Source: Craterostigma plantagineum (taxonomy: Eukaryota > Streptophyta > Magnoliopsida > Lamiales > Linderniaceae). Taken from it: DNA of 64,000 nucleotides. Positions 47,293 to 57,976 of the stretch are shown piece after piece; the stretch's first letter is position 1; each line of letters begins with the position of its first letter. Location of the stretch: assembly GCA_027422505.1 (NCBI GenBank), contig JAPQWV010001344.1, forward strand, positions 1 to 64,000. Direction: 5' to 3'. The notes beneath the pieces are model-generated. The model was given only the letters and a program-made list of their open reading frames with translations, did not search any database and was not told the DNA's origin. Both the position numbers and the translations under genes were made by a program.

Positions 47293-47295
47293 CTT

Positions 47296-50284
47296 TGTCA
47301 GGACCCGTCGTCCCGCCCTCGTATTCCGTTCTAATTCTAAGTGTTAATGCTTTGTTATTGTGCGTATACGTAAAAATGCGAATAAAATTTTTCATTTTAA
47401 AACGTGCATGGGGAAATCTTATATACATGTCAAAAGAATATTCGTAACTCGTTCTACGAATCATCAAAATGAAGTCTACACAAAAATACAAGTGTATGTG
47501 TGTGTGCAGCCAAAAGCTCCCTATGCGCCCGGCCTTCACAGGTCGTCATCCATACACACACTCCCACCTCAAAAGCAGCCGGATAGCTTCAAAAGATCGG
47601 CCTCGCGTAAAGGTCGGATCACGTACCGTGATCGTCAGTACCTACAATACGTAACATAAAGAATGAGCCACCGAGGCTCAGTAAGCAGAAATTATGCATG
47701 TATGCACGTGTCCTAACGATCGACAATCCACGTCGTCGTTTTCTAATGCCATACTCTCCTTCTCATTTTCTTGTCATTTTTTCTGACTCATACTTATTTT
47801 CTTATACTCTTACTTCGTACGGGCCCTCGGCTTTCTATCCCACTATGCGCCATTTCATAGAGATCTCATATGTGGAGGTTCTCACACTAGAAGGTCACCC
47901 GAAGGAATCTTCCCTTACTCAATGTTGGCCTCCACGCGGACGCTTCTCACTGGTAGCCAACACCGAGGCCACTAACCGCGGAGGTCACCCGAAGGAATCT
48001 TCCCTCCCGGTTAGTGCTTTACGCACTAGAAGGTCACCCGCAGGAATCTTCCCTTACTCAGTGCGTGCCCCGGGCCGCATCCTCCAGGTTGCATCTCCCG
48101 CATACGGGGTATTCCCCCAGCCTCTTGTACAGGCCTTATGGCTTCTTTTGCCATGGCTGCATAGGGGAGCCGTGACTCTTCATTGAGTCGACACAAACGC
48201 CAATATCGGCGAGTATACATCGCACACAGGCGATCTTACGCACGCTCTTACCTCACATCTTACGTACTACTAATGCGTGCAAGTGCTCATGCCATGCTCA
48301 TATAATTATGCAGATCATACTATCATGCATATAAAATAACTTTGTCGTAACATGCACGTTCTACGTAAAATACACGAGCACGTAAATTCACATAATCAGA
48401 CGCAGGCAAGTTACGTATCGTAGTTGGATTTCTACTTACCTGTCGTCCAAGCGTAATTAATATTCTCCCGTTAGCTCCTAACGTACGACCTTTTTGAATA
48501 AGAGGGTTATGATGTTAGTACGTTTGCTTTCTTGGATAATTCGTCGAAACAATAATTTTCGTCATGTTTAGTTATTTAGACTTTGTATAAATTCCTAGAC
48601 CTCGCATCTTTCGATTTGCCTTATTAAATTTCCCAAGTCAGTCGATTTCTATATAATCTCGACAATTTATCCCAAGCTTGATCTCGAGATTTAATATAAT
48701 TTTAACATCTGAAAATGTCGGCATAAAACTCCACATAAATCTCGACATTTTCAAGTTTCGACATTTAGCTAAAGGGTCTCGACATTTTGTTTGGTAAGGG
48801 TTCGACATTTTAGCCTCTCGACATTATCTTCTAGTTCGACATTTATATTATAGAAATCTCGACATTTACATTTCGACATTTGAAGAAGATGTCGACAGGA
48901 CTCAAAGTGCATCTCGACATCTTTGTCGACATTTTTTCCTCGACTGTCTTAATTCGACCTTTTTGCTCAGCTCGACATTTATTATCTGTTTCGACATTTA
49001 TGATTAGAAATGTCGACATGAAACTCGCATGGATCTCGATATTTATAAAATGTCGATATATATTACGTCGACTTTTATCTTGGCATTTCTTAGCTCGACT
49101 TTTAACTTGATCTATCGACATCGTATAAATCTCGATATCCTAGGCCTCGACATTTTTCTTTGGTTCTTCGACATTTTTTTGTGTATGAACTCGACATTTA
49201 TTTCAATTAGAGGTCTCGACATTAAATGAAACTCGACACCTTATTTTCACATTTCGACATTTTACCTTTTGACATTTGTACAATGGAAATCTCGATATAT
49301 ATATATATATATTTAAGTCGAACATCTTATCTATTACTCGACATTATATTTCGACATTTGAATTAGAAAATGTCGACATGCATTTCACATGAACCTCGAC
49401 ATTCTGTTTCGACATTTGAATTTAGAAAAGTCGACATGACTTTCGACATGCATCTCGACATTATCATTTGTTTCGACATTTTTAGCTTCAACATCTCGAC
49501 ATTTATCATCATCTTCACTCTTCGTCGTTCATCATCCCATTGAAACACGATTCTAGCTTATTCTACCCAACATTTACATGTTCTAAATCACATACTAAGC
49601 TATTTGCTAGCTAGTTTGTCCGAATAGAGACCTCATCATGAGTTTATCTCGCATTTAGGGTTCTTACGGCATTCTTCTCAACTTTTTGCATTTAAGTTCA
49701 TTAATGATATCCATCTACACCTAGGGTGCGAAATTTAAAGCTTAACAAGGGTATTTACTTACAATTTTCGAGTCCCTAAGCTAGTTGGAGTGGCCTTTGT
49801 TCGATTTTTGGCTCTCGGCTCCTTCTCCTTTCTCCTTGCTTTTTTCTTCGTTGGTTCTTTCTTGGTGGGGGTTAGGGAGTTGAAAATATGCTTAGATATT
49901 TTATTTGGGTATGATAGGTGAGACATAGGGTTGGGCGTGGGTTTCCTTGAATTAGGGAACTTTGCCTCCCATGTTGATTTCTTGCACATTTTGGGCCTAT
50001 TATTAAATTATAGCCCAATACTAGTTCAAATTCCAAGCTCAACTATTATGTGGCTATTATTAATACTTTCCTTGGTATTTTCGAAAATTATCCTTCCCAA
50101 CTTAGGGTCATGATGAAACACAAAATTGATAGTGCATAATTGCATGAAATTTCTCTAATATTTCACGGGCAATAAAATTCATAACATCACTAAACATTCC
50201 ACATATACGCAATTATCATGGAATTACGTAAGTCATACACGTAATTTATTGGCCGACCTAATTTTCAGGGACCGGGGTCCTACA
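47296..50284 (-). repeat. LTR3 (5' LTR of the right copy)
   Basis: It is 2989 bp, ending CTACA at 50284 against the second CTTCT duplication. It matches LTR2 very closely in its left part. From about 48.4 kb to its end it collects single-base gains and losses (TCTCCCGTTAG, GCTTTCTTGG, TTAATACTTTCC). Confidence 0.95.
48640..49510. repeat. TCGACATT motif field in LTR3
   Basis: This is the third copy of the motif field, with scattered single-base indels and a longer (AT)n run near 49296-49310 than in LTR1 or LTR2. Confidence 0.88.
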
Positions 50285-50289
50285 CTTCT
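50285..50289. repeat. Target site duplication CTTCT, right copy
   Basis: It matches 32011-32015 and resumes array unit U15 with ATTGCAGTTTATG. Confidence 0.93.
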
Positions 50290-51378
50290 TATTGCAGTTT
50301 ATGAATTCCTAATTTCAATCGCCCGATCCGTTCTCTGAGAGTGTTTGATTTTCAAATTAATTTCTCAATCGCGACTCACCAGATTGACGAATCGCCGATT
50401 GGTGCTCAATTTTGAATCCCAATCCTCGATTCTTTCTCGGAATCGCCGATTGAACGATCACCCCGACTCTTTGATTGAATTGCAAATGCAATCGCACGAT
50501 GATTGAATCGCCCGATTAGTTAACCCATTTTTACTCACGATTCGATCGATTCTGAGACTTTCATCGAATTTACAAATGTTTCCAAATTTTTTGATCAGCC
50601 GATCCATCTCTTATCTTAATACCTCAATTCGCCCGATTCTAACCCTTACTCAAATTTTGTACTTCAATTGAGATCACCCGATTTCAATCCAAATTAAATT
50701 ATGGGTTAAGTCAAATGACATGAAATCAATCACAATCGTGCGAATTTGCTTAATTGCTACACAATTCTTAACACTTTCGCCGAGACTTAAATTTTTTGTG
50801 TGTTGCAATCCTTTCATTTACTTAATAATTTCAACACATGGCATCCTTTCATGTGATCGAATGCGACGAACTTATCAGCAAACTAATCATTTGATATTTT
50901 GTTACAGATCTTTCAATATGGTGAAAGAGATTGACGAGATTTCACTACTAAAGACTGCCACAAAGACTACAACAACGAGCAGTTAGATTTTGACAACACA
51001 CCCTGCCCAGACCCTATAATCGTCAAATCCTACTAATCCATCCCTTTAAAATAACCGACCGTGTCCTGGAAGTCTACGTACAACAAGTTTGGGCCACTCT
51101 TAAAAACAACAGCCAAAGCACACCCGGCTCTTAGCCAAAATTGACAACACCATTGTTGTTCTGACCCCAACAGTCTCCAACCTCGATTCACTAACGACAC
51201 ACATCCCACTAACGATGACCTCATAAGCGGCTTCCTATTCATGGGACACAAACCAAATGCACAAAACACCATTCATCTCCCCCAATTCTGCGCTAAAGAC
51301 ACACCTCAAACCCTGGGGACGCTGTTCTTCATAGTCAACAAGTGCTTATCTCCTAAGCACACTGGGTGGGTCAGACCG

Positions 51379-52692
51379 CTGAAACCGCCAGGACAAGCCA
51401 ACCACAACCAGCCAAGTTAGGTCTAGGACAAGCTGCCATCCTCCATGCGCAAACAGAAGAGAAAATCGGAAGGGGATGACGACAGTAGCAAGAAGGAACG
51501 ACGCACGAACAGAAACACTATGCCTATTTGCAGTTTGATTTCGTTCGCTCGGTTTTAGTTTGAAGATTCAAATATAGGGTTCATCCTTCTGTTCGCTCGA
51601 TTTTGCATTCGCTCGATTTGATTCATCGACTTCTTATTGCAGTTTATAAATTCCTAATTTCAAATCGCCCGATTCCGTTTCTCTAAGAGTGTGTTGATTT
51701 TCAAATTAATTTCTCAATCGCGACTCACCCGATTGACGAATCGCCGATTGGTTGGTCAATTATGAATCCCAATCTCTTCCTGGCTAGATCGTTCTCTGGA
51801 ATCGCCCGATTGAACGGATCGCCCGACTCTTGATTGAATTGCAATTGCAACCCGATTGATTGAATCGCCCGATTAGTTAAACCATTTTTACTCACGTTCG
51901 ATCGATTCTGAGACTTCATCGAATTTACAAATGTTTCCAAATTTTTTGATCAGCCGATTCCATCTCTTATCTTAATACCTCAATTCGCCACGATTCTAAC
52001 CCTTACTCAAATTTTGTACTTCAATTGAGATTACCCGATTCCATTCCAAATTAAATTATTGGTTAAGTCAAATGGACATGAAATCAATCACAATCGTGCG
52101 AAATTTGCTTAATTGCTACACAATTTTTAACACTTTCGCCGAGACTTAAATTTTTTGTGTTGCAATCCTTTCATTTACTTTATAATTTCAACACATGGCA
52201 TCCTTCAATGTGATCGAATGCGACTAACTTATCAGCAAACTAATCATTTGATATTTTGTTACAGATCTTTCAATATGGTGAAAGAGTGGACGAGATTTTC
52301 ACTACTAAAGACTGGCCCACAAAGACTACCAATAACGTGCAGTTAGAATTTGACAACACATCCTGCCCAGACCTTATAATCGTCAAAATCCTACTAATCC
52401 ATCCCTTAAAGATTTCCTTAAATATAACCGACGTGTCCCCAGAAGTCTACGTACAACAAGTTTGGGCCACTCTTCAAACAACAGCCAAAGCACCCCGGTT
52501 CTTAGCCAAAAATTGACAACACCATTGTTGTTCTGACCCAACAGTTTCCCAACCTCGATTCACTACAACACACATCCCACTAACGATGACCTCATAAGCG
52601 GCTTCCTCTTCATGGGACACAAACCCAAACGCCCAAAAACACCATTCATCTCCCTGAATTCTGCCCTAAAGACACACCTCAATCCTAGCGGA
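51379..52692 (+). repeat. Array unit U16 (leader type x), truncated at the right edge
   Basis: ATG is at 52275. The leader is type x, like U11 and U12, and shares ACTTTATAATTTC and GCGACTAAC with U12. The unit stops at CCTAGCGGAC, where sequence of the flanking host gene begins. Many single-base indels are present. Confidence 0.9.
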
Positions 52693-52745
52693 CTTCTTGA
52701 AAGCTTAAATTCCCTGCTCTGTCATCTCTAAACTCCTGAGCATCA

Positions 52746-53347
52746 ATGGCGTTTTATGGCTACAAAGGGGAAATTGGAGATTATGGTTGGCAATTCTTAC
52801 ACTTCCGACGTTTCTTCAGCTTCTTCTCAATTGAGTGAGTATGACTCTTCTCCACCTTATTACAACGAATACGATTCGATTTACTCTTCTGATCTCTGTG
52901 CGCAAAATCATGAGCATATTCAATACCATTCTTCTTGCGATTATTATTATTCCTTTACAACTATAATAATGAACCTAAGCTTCTCCAATACGAACCGCCG
53001 CCGCCGCCCAATCGCTACACACATTACTTTCCTTCCGAGACCAAATACACAGTCTATTACTCTAAGGCAGAAGGAGATCACGACGATTCTGACTTCGACG
53101 AATACGACCCAACTCCTTACGACGGAGGTTACGATATTGTCTCGACGTACGGCAAGCCTCTGCCCCCTTCCGACGAGACATGCTATCCTCGTACCACCAC
53201 GCTAAAACCATCCTCGGCAAAAAGCGGTCCTATGCCTTCGCCAAGTGGAAAAGACGAAGATACCCCTACCGAAAATGTTCCTCCAATTGAAACCAAGCCA
53301 ATTGAGACCAAAATGGGCTCTGAAGCCTCCTCGGAAAGTGCTGGTGT

Positions 53348-53402
<55 letters not shown>

Positions 53403-53708
53403 GGATCGTTTGGCTCTGGATCTTCGGAGGACGACGAAGAACTTCGGTCTGAGAATGGGATCGAAGGGGATTACGATTATTACTACGAAATCGTTGAGGC
53501 AAAAGAAGTTTCAGATCATAACGTTCCATATGGTGCTGGTTTGGAAGCTGTGGACATATGTGAGAGTATATTTGGATATTGGCCGTGCCTGAAAAAGATT
53601 GAGAGGTTAGAGAAGGAAAGATTCCGCCAAATTTGCGAGTTAGAGGCGAATTACGATCCTTTTCAGCTCGCCGCTGATTACCTCTTCGGAAGCTCGTCTT
53701 CAGCGTAG
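52746..53708 (+). CDS. Conserved acidic plant protein of unknown function (two frame changes near the N-terminus)
   Basis: The ATG at 52746 opens MAFYGYKGEIGDYGW. The reading then appears to move one frame at about 52795 (NSYTSDVSSASSQLSEYDSS, CAQNHEHIQYHSSCDYYY) and to return at about 52950 (YNYNNEPKLLQYEPPPPPNR). From there it is open to the stop at 53706-53708. Recognisable blocks are EYDPTPYDGGYDIVSTYGKP, LPPSDETCYPR and AVDICESIFGYWPCL, which from memory recur in an uncharacterised plant protein family; I cannot name a function. A run of 17 Asp is encoded by (GAT)17. The two frame changes compensate each other and lie in an indel-rich patch, so they may be assembly errors rather than decay. 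The array edge is only 53 bp upstream of the ATG. Confidence 0.65.
53349..53399 (+). repeat. (GAT)17 microsatellite encoding poly-Asp
   Basis: Seventeen perfect GAT triplets lie in frame in the acidic protein gene. Length variation here would change the Asp run without shifting the frame. Confidence 0.95.
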
Positions 53709-53809
53709 GACGATCATCGATGCAGTAGTTAATATTACCAACCTCATATATGATATGAGCATGAAAACTCCTTTTGTTACAATGTTACGCTCGACTTGTA
53801 TCACAACAT

Positions 53810-53815
53810 AATAAA
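53810..53815 (+). terminator. Putative poly(A) signal of the acidic protein gene
   Basis: AATAAA lies about 100 bp after the stop at 53708, in the 228-bp gap between the two convergent genes. Position and sequence fit a plant near-upstream element. No transcript data are available. Confidence 0.4.
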
Positions 53816-53936
53816 CCGAAGTTCTTGCATATTTTCAGCTGTTGTCTCCCGGAAAGAATACAATTAGTACAATATGACCTTCTTAAAGAATGCTAAACGG
53901 ATGAGAAAAACGAAAAAAGTGACCCTTCTAGTCGTC

Positions 53937-56774
53937 TCAAGACTTGTAAATCACCACAAAGCAAGGAAGCAAAGCCCTTGGGCTAAGAAGGTAAAGCTCT
54001 TCAATGTTCGAATGCTGGCCGACTTTCCCAGGCAATGAATCAAAGACCAATTGGCCGACCATTTCTTGGATATTCTCCAACGGCCTATGAACTCTCCCCG
54101 CGATAACTCTGCAGACAATCAACGCCTTTCTTACAAACGCATCATCATCATCATCTGCCCTAATCGATTCGAACGCTCGAACGCTCATCGAAGCAGTGAA
54201 AACTCCAACTCCACCGCTCATCTCTCTCTTCATCGAAAACCCGTGCCTTAAAACTTGGCAAACTCGGCACTTATCGGAAGTGCAGAGGCTAGACGAGCCC
54301 TTCGAGCCTAAGGTGCAATGACGGTGGAGCCATGGAACCGTAATAGCTCGTTGCCGTCGGCTAAGCATCGTGGGTGCTTTTTGTGAGCTTGCCCGCCTTA
54401 ATCTTGACTAGCTCCCGGTAGTCTTCGAACCGGGCGAGAGTCTTTTGCATGTTGTGGACTTTGAGGATCCTTTCGATGCTGTTGTTGTTGCTTGCGCAGT
54501 TTGCTCGGCATATTATTTCGACTATTTTTCGCTCTACCAAGCATTCATCGATGGAAACTAACATAAGAACGGAGTAATTCGTGTAAGTTTTGAAAATTAA
54601 CCCTAATAGAACACTTTGTTTCTTGCGTCTACGATTACGTGGGATGATTAGATATGAGTCAAAATATAAATAGAGAAACAAAAATTATCACTGCGGCGTA
54701 GACGAGGAATCTTTGAGTAAGCATTACAATTTACACAATCTCCAACATAATTGCCAGAGAAAAAAAAAAAAGAGAGTAAATTTTCATCTCTCTTTCCCTA
54801 TCCTATTTATGACACCAGTACGAAGAGGTGTTTTTCATAGAAATGTGAAATTTTATCCCCAAAAAAAATATATTTTGTTTTCTTTAGTTATGAATGAAAT
54901 CAAGATGTATCGAATTGAATTTGAAAAAATATCAATCTGCACATAAATCCCTACTCTCAAACTATTAATCAACTAACTCCTCCTCCTTCCAATTTATTTA
55001 TCATCAAACTCCCTATTTCAAACTTTTAAATCACATAACTACCTAATACCTACATAATGGATAATTTTAGCCTTATAAGACTACAATATTACCAACAACC
55101 TGTCAACACCAACGAATGTTGTAGTACCAATATACGTATGTTTGTAGTACCAATATATAGATGTTCGTGGTACCATTCCGTGAGTCCATGGACAATTTTG
55201 ACCCTCTATTAATTTTCACATCCTTCTCTTTCCTTACCCAAACTTGCAGTACCAATATACGTATGTTTGTAGTACGAATGTATGGATGTTCGTGGTACCA
55301 TTCCGTGAGCTAGTGTAGTACCATACATAGGTTACTTGTAGTATCTTTTTCGTACCATGTGCTTAACTATTGCAACTCCTATCCTAAATTGTAGTACCAA
55401 TATACATATGTTTGTAGTACCAATATATAGATGTCCGCGTACCGTATCGTAAGCTAGTGTGGTACTATGAGTAGGTTACTTGTAGTACCAATATCTTGGT
55501 AACAGTAACGGACCAAAAATAATTGATTGCGTCGAAAAATTCCTTACCCAAACTTGAAGTACCAATATTCGTATGTTTGTAGTACAAGTGTATAGATGTT
55601 CGTCATACCATACCGTGAGGTGTAGTACCATACGTAGATTACTTGTGGTAAATCACATGGTAGGGTGGGAGTTGCGATAGTTAAGCACATGGTACGGAAA
55701 AGATACTACAAGTAACCTACGTATGGTACTACATTAGCTCACGGAATGGTACCACGAACATCCATACATTAGTACTACAAACATACATATATTGGTAGTA
55801 CAAGTTTGGGTAAGGATAGAGAAGGGTGTGGAAATTAATAGAGGGGCAAAATCGTACATGGGTAGTTATGTGCAAGATTGTTTTGATTTAGGGAGTTTGA
55901 TAATAAATAATATGGAATGGGGAGTTAGTTGATAGAAAAAGGGTGATTTAGTTGAACTTGCCCCCTGAAGAAACATATCAAGATCAAAGTTGAATTAAAC
56001 TATGATCTTTCAATCAAGATGGTGATCATTCAACCAAGCAAGCAATCTTCGAGAAAATCACCTTATAACGAAATAGCAAACGTTAACGAAATCAAGAAGA
56101 TATGTCAAACTGAAAGTGAAAAACACATCAAAGAAGATTACAATAAAAAATTCAATTCATTTTTACTAACCAGCAGGATTGGAGAGGTGATGTTCTTCAA
56201 CAGCTTCCCACCTAACAAACCTCTCGCCACACTTGTGGCAACACAAACCACCATTAAAACTAAAATCTTGTCCGAAAGTAGACCTACTAACATGCCTCGA
56301 AGAAACACACGAATAACTCCTCCTTGAAATATTGCTGCCCGAACTTCGCCTCATCAGGCGCTGCTGCCCGATATCCCGGGCTTTTGTCTCCTGTGAGGCA
56401 CGGGCATGCCGGGCTTCAACATTCCCACGAAATTATTACCGTCGCCATTGATTATCTTACCATAATAGCCAGCAGTGCTTATCTTTAGCTTGCAAGTCGC
56501 ATCGTCGAGCACCACTTCGTGCGTTTAGGGTTCAAAATCTCGCTCTTCCTATGGATCTTGGGCTGCAAATTGGTGGCTTTTCAATGTGCCTTTTACTGCT
56601 TCCATGGATCATTACATCCTTAAGATTTGCGATGGATCTTGAGCAACCCGACCGAATACTTGTTTTCTTGGTCGATATGTTGCTCCAATTGTTTCGTCAC
56701 TTTGGATCGTGGACATCGCTTTGAGAAGATTTGCAGTGCATTGATCTCTTCAGAGAAAACCAAACTGCTGGCAT
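53937..56774 (-). pseudogene. C2H2-like zinc-finger gene with PARP-like C-terminal region (two exons, broken frames)
   Basis: Exon 1 (56774-56171) starts MPAVWFSLKRSMHCKSSQ and includes TKKTSIRSGCSRSIANLKD, KRHIEKPPICSPRSIG, VVLDDATCKLKI and the finger CHKCGERFVRWEAVEEHH. A GT donor (56170) and AG acceptor (54558) bound a 1.6-kb intron with matching phase. Exon 2 (54557-53937) reads ERKIVEIICRAN, VHNMQKTLARFEDYRELVKI, GSSSLCTSDKCRVCQVLRHG and ends KALIVCRVIAGRVHRPLENI, ELYLLSPRALLPCFVVIYKS. The order matches a plant C2H2-like family whose C-terminus resembles a PARP catalytic fold (from memory). There is an in-frame TGA at 56697-56699 and frame breaks near 56550, 56524, 56357, 54376 and 54322. 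The last zinc-ligand His (usually SKHA) is lost (SNPA). It is either a pseudogene or a gene damaged by deletion-type assembly errors. Confidence 0.75.
54968..55934. mobile_element. Foldback (inverted-repeat) element in the zinc-finger gene intron
   Basis: The outer arms 54968-55045 and 55860-55934 are inverted copies (ATCAACTAACTCC, ATCAAACTCCCTA, CACATAACTACC). The inner arms, about 55200-55386 and 55668-55853, are also inverted copies (TTACCCAAACTTG, GGTACCATTCCGTGAGCTA, CATGTGCTTAACTAT). The blocks GTAGTACCAATATACGTATG and GATGTTCGTGGTACCA recur in the left arm and the loop as direct repeats near 55120, 55250, 55390 and 55555. No transposase ORF is visible. The whole could fold into a long imperfect hairpin. 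I did not fix the exact termini or a target duplication. Confidence 0.8.
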
Positions 56775-57360
56775 CTTTCTTTTCTACTGTTAAAATCCTT
56801 ACACGACCATTCCAATCATTCACAAGTTATCAGCCATATCATCGTTGTTTTTTTTTTTTTTTGAGGAGTAATTAATTATGCCAATATGCTGAGGATCAAA
56901 GAAGGATGGATTCTTCTTTATAGGATTTGGATATTTGTTCGGGAAGAAAATATATTTAATAAGGGTTCTGTCAGAAATCGTGTTGAAGTTTGGCAAGTTC
57001 GATCACATGTGGGCTGGAGAGAAATAAAAGAATTCGTGGAATAAGGGAATAGACGATGATTACGCCGAACATATAAGGTAATAACGTGAAATGGAATGGA
57101 GAATCTCTTATCGATTTTGTTATAGACTATATGATAGAGAGATGGATGGTAAGAGAACAAAGAAAGTATCCCGTATAATGTGTGCGTAGATTGTGAGAAT
57201 AGTAGACATTTAAAACCATGTTCTCACTTTCATGGACAATACATAATAAGGTCAAGATTGATTACATCAGTGTATGTAGCCGTAGTCTTCATATAGTTTA
57301 ACAAAATAAATTTCAGGATCTTGCTAGAAAGTCTTAAATAGATTCGTAATAGCGTGTGAT
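56775..57360. other. Upstream flank of the zinc-finger gene; nothing else recognised
   Basis: This AT-rich stretch holds a poly-T run near 56850-56863 and no convincing ORF. It would contain the promoter and 5' UTR of the - strand zinc-finger gene. I see no distinct TATA box that I would call. Confidence 0.4.
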
Positions 57361-57976
57361 GTGGGTACGACCCGATCAACAAGATTTATGGTCTAGGAAA
57401 TAAAGGTGAGGGCCGAAATGGATGAAATCGTGGTGGAATATACGAAAAGGACAAAAACGTAAAGGGACGCAGATTTATGTGGTCCGGACCCGGGTGAATC
57501 TACATCCACGGACCGCCAGAGAATATTCACTATTAATCAAGCTCACTTTCTCTCATGTTTACAAGTAATTTCAAGCCCTAAAAGGTAAAGAGTAGACTAA
57601 GGGAGGAAGAGAGAATATGTGTGTGTGTTCTTGGTGTGTTAGTGTGTGTGGGTTGTGCGACTTATGTTATAAAATGGATAAGGGCCTCTATTTATACTGT
57701 AGACGCGTCAAGGGTTTCGTACTGTCTGCCTCTTCAGGTCATCCGAACGCTTCTTTAGCTCGCTCGACTACTTCCTTTAGTCCTTTCGGCTAGTTCCGTA
57801 GCTCTCGGGGATATCTTTCTAGCTACTCCAAATATCATCTTCGTACATCGCCTCTGGCCGTACCTCGTGCCCTGTCCTTCTCGCCCGATCGATGCCCTGG
57901 GGTCCTTCGTCTCTCCTCCTTACCTGCCCCACGTCTAAGTTGTTAGGTCATGAGAAACGCTGGATCGGAGGTCACC
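57361..57976. other. Unassigned sequence, probably LTR-like transposon remnant
   Basis: The sequence carries GATTTATGTGGTCCGGACCC followed by CCACGGACCGCC, a type of block I associate with untranslated parts of plant retroelements, and a TG-rich run near 57616-57660. There is no ORF and no clear terminal structure. The assignment is weak. Confidence 0.25.

Larger units (their letters stand above)
32016..50284 (-). mobile_element. Composite Tekay-type Ty3/gypsy chromovirus: LTR-internal-LTR-internal-LTR
   Basis: Three LTRs of about 2.99 kb (32016-35003, 39660-42649, 47296-50284) alternate with two internals of about 4.65 kb, both on the - strand. A single pair of CTTCT duplications flanks the whole. 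The middle LTR abuts a primer binding site on its left and a polypurine tract on its right, with no target duplication of its own, so it serves as 5' LTR of the left copy and 3' LTR of the right copy. The C-terminal chromodomain, single gag-pol polypeptide, iMet-type PBS and long LTRs fit the Tekay/Del clade. The layout indicates unequal LTR recombination rather than two insertions. Confidence 0.95.
31757..51378 (+). repeat. Array unit U15 (leader type w), split by the chromovirus insertion
   Basis: The unit runs 31757-32015 and 50285-51378, 1348 bp net of the insertion and its duplicated CTTCT. ATG is at 50918. The right-hand part has many single-base losses not seen in U3 or U10, which share its leader type. 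Confidence 0.9.
12726..52692 (+). repeat. Tandem array of 16 units of about 1.36 kb, derived from the gag-like retroelement
   Basis: Sixteen head-to-tail units occupy 12726-32015 and 50285-52692, about 21.7 kb without the inserted chromovirus. Each unit carries the tail of the gag-like ORF (GTSQPHQPSLGLG, RKQKRKSEGDD), a leader rich in ATCGCCCGATT, an acceptor-like TTGTTACAG, ATGGTGAAAGAG and the ORF body ending in KCLSPKHTG. Compared with the element at 1376-5205, the ORF lacks about 381 bp. Phase is set here at CTGCAACCGCCAGGG, the left edge. Unit lengths run 1352-1385 bp except U4 (1254), U15 (1348 net) and U16 (1314, truncated). The right edge falls in CCTAGCGGAC, so the array is about 58 bp short of whole units. 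Confidence 0.93.

Noticed and set aside
53266..53592. Poly-Met and poly-His frames over the GAT repeat
   Set aside because: They are alternate readings of (GAT)17. The Asp frame is the one with conserved flanking blocks.
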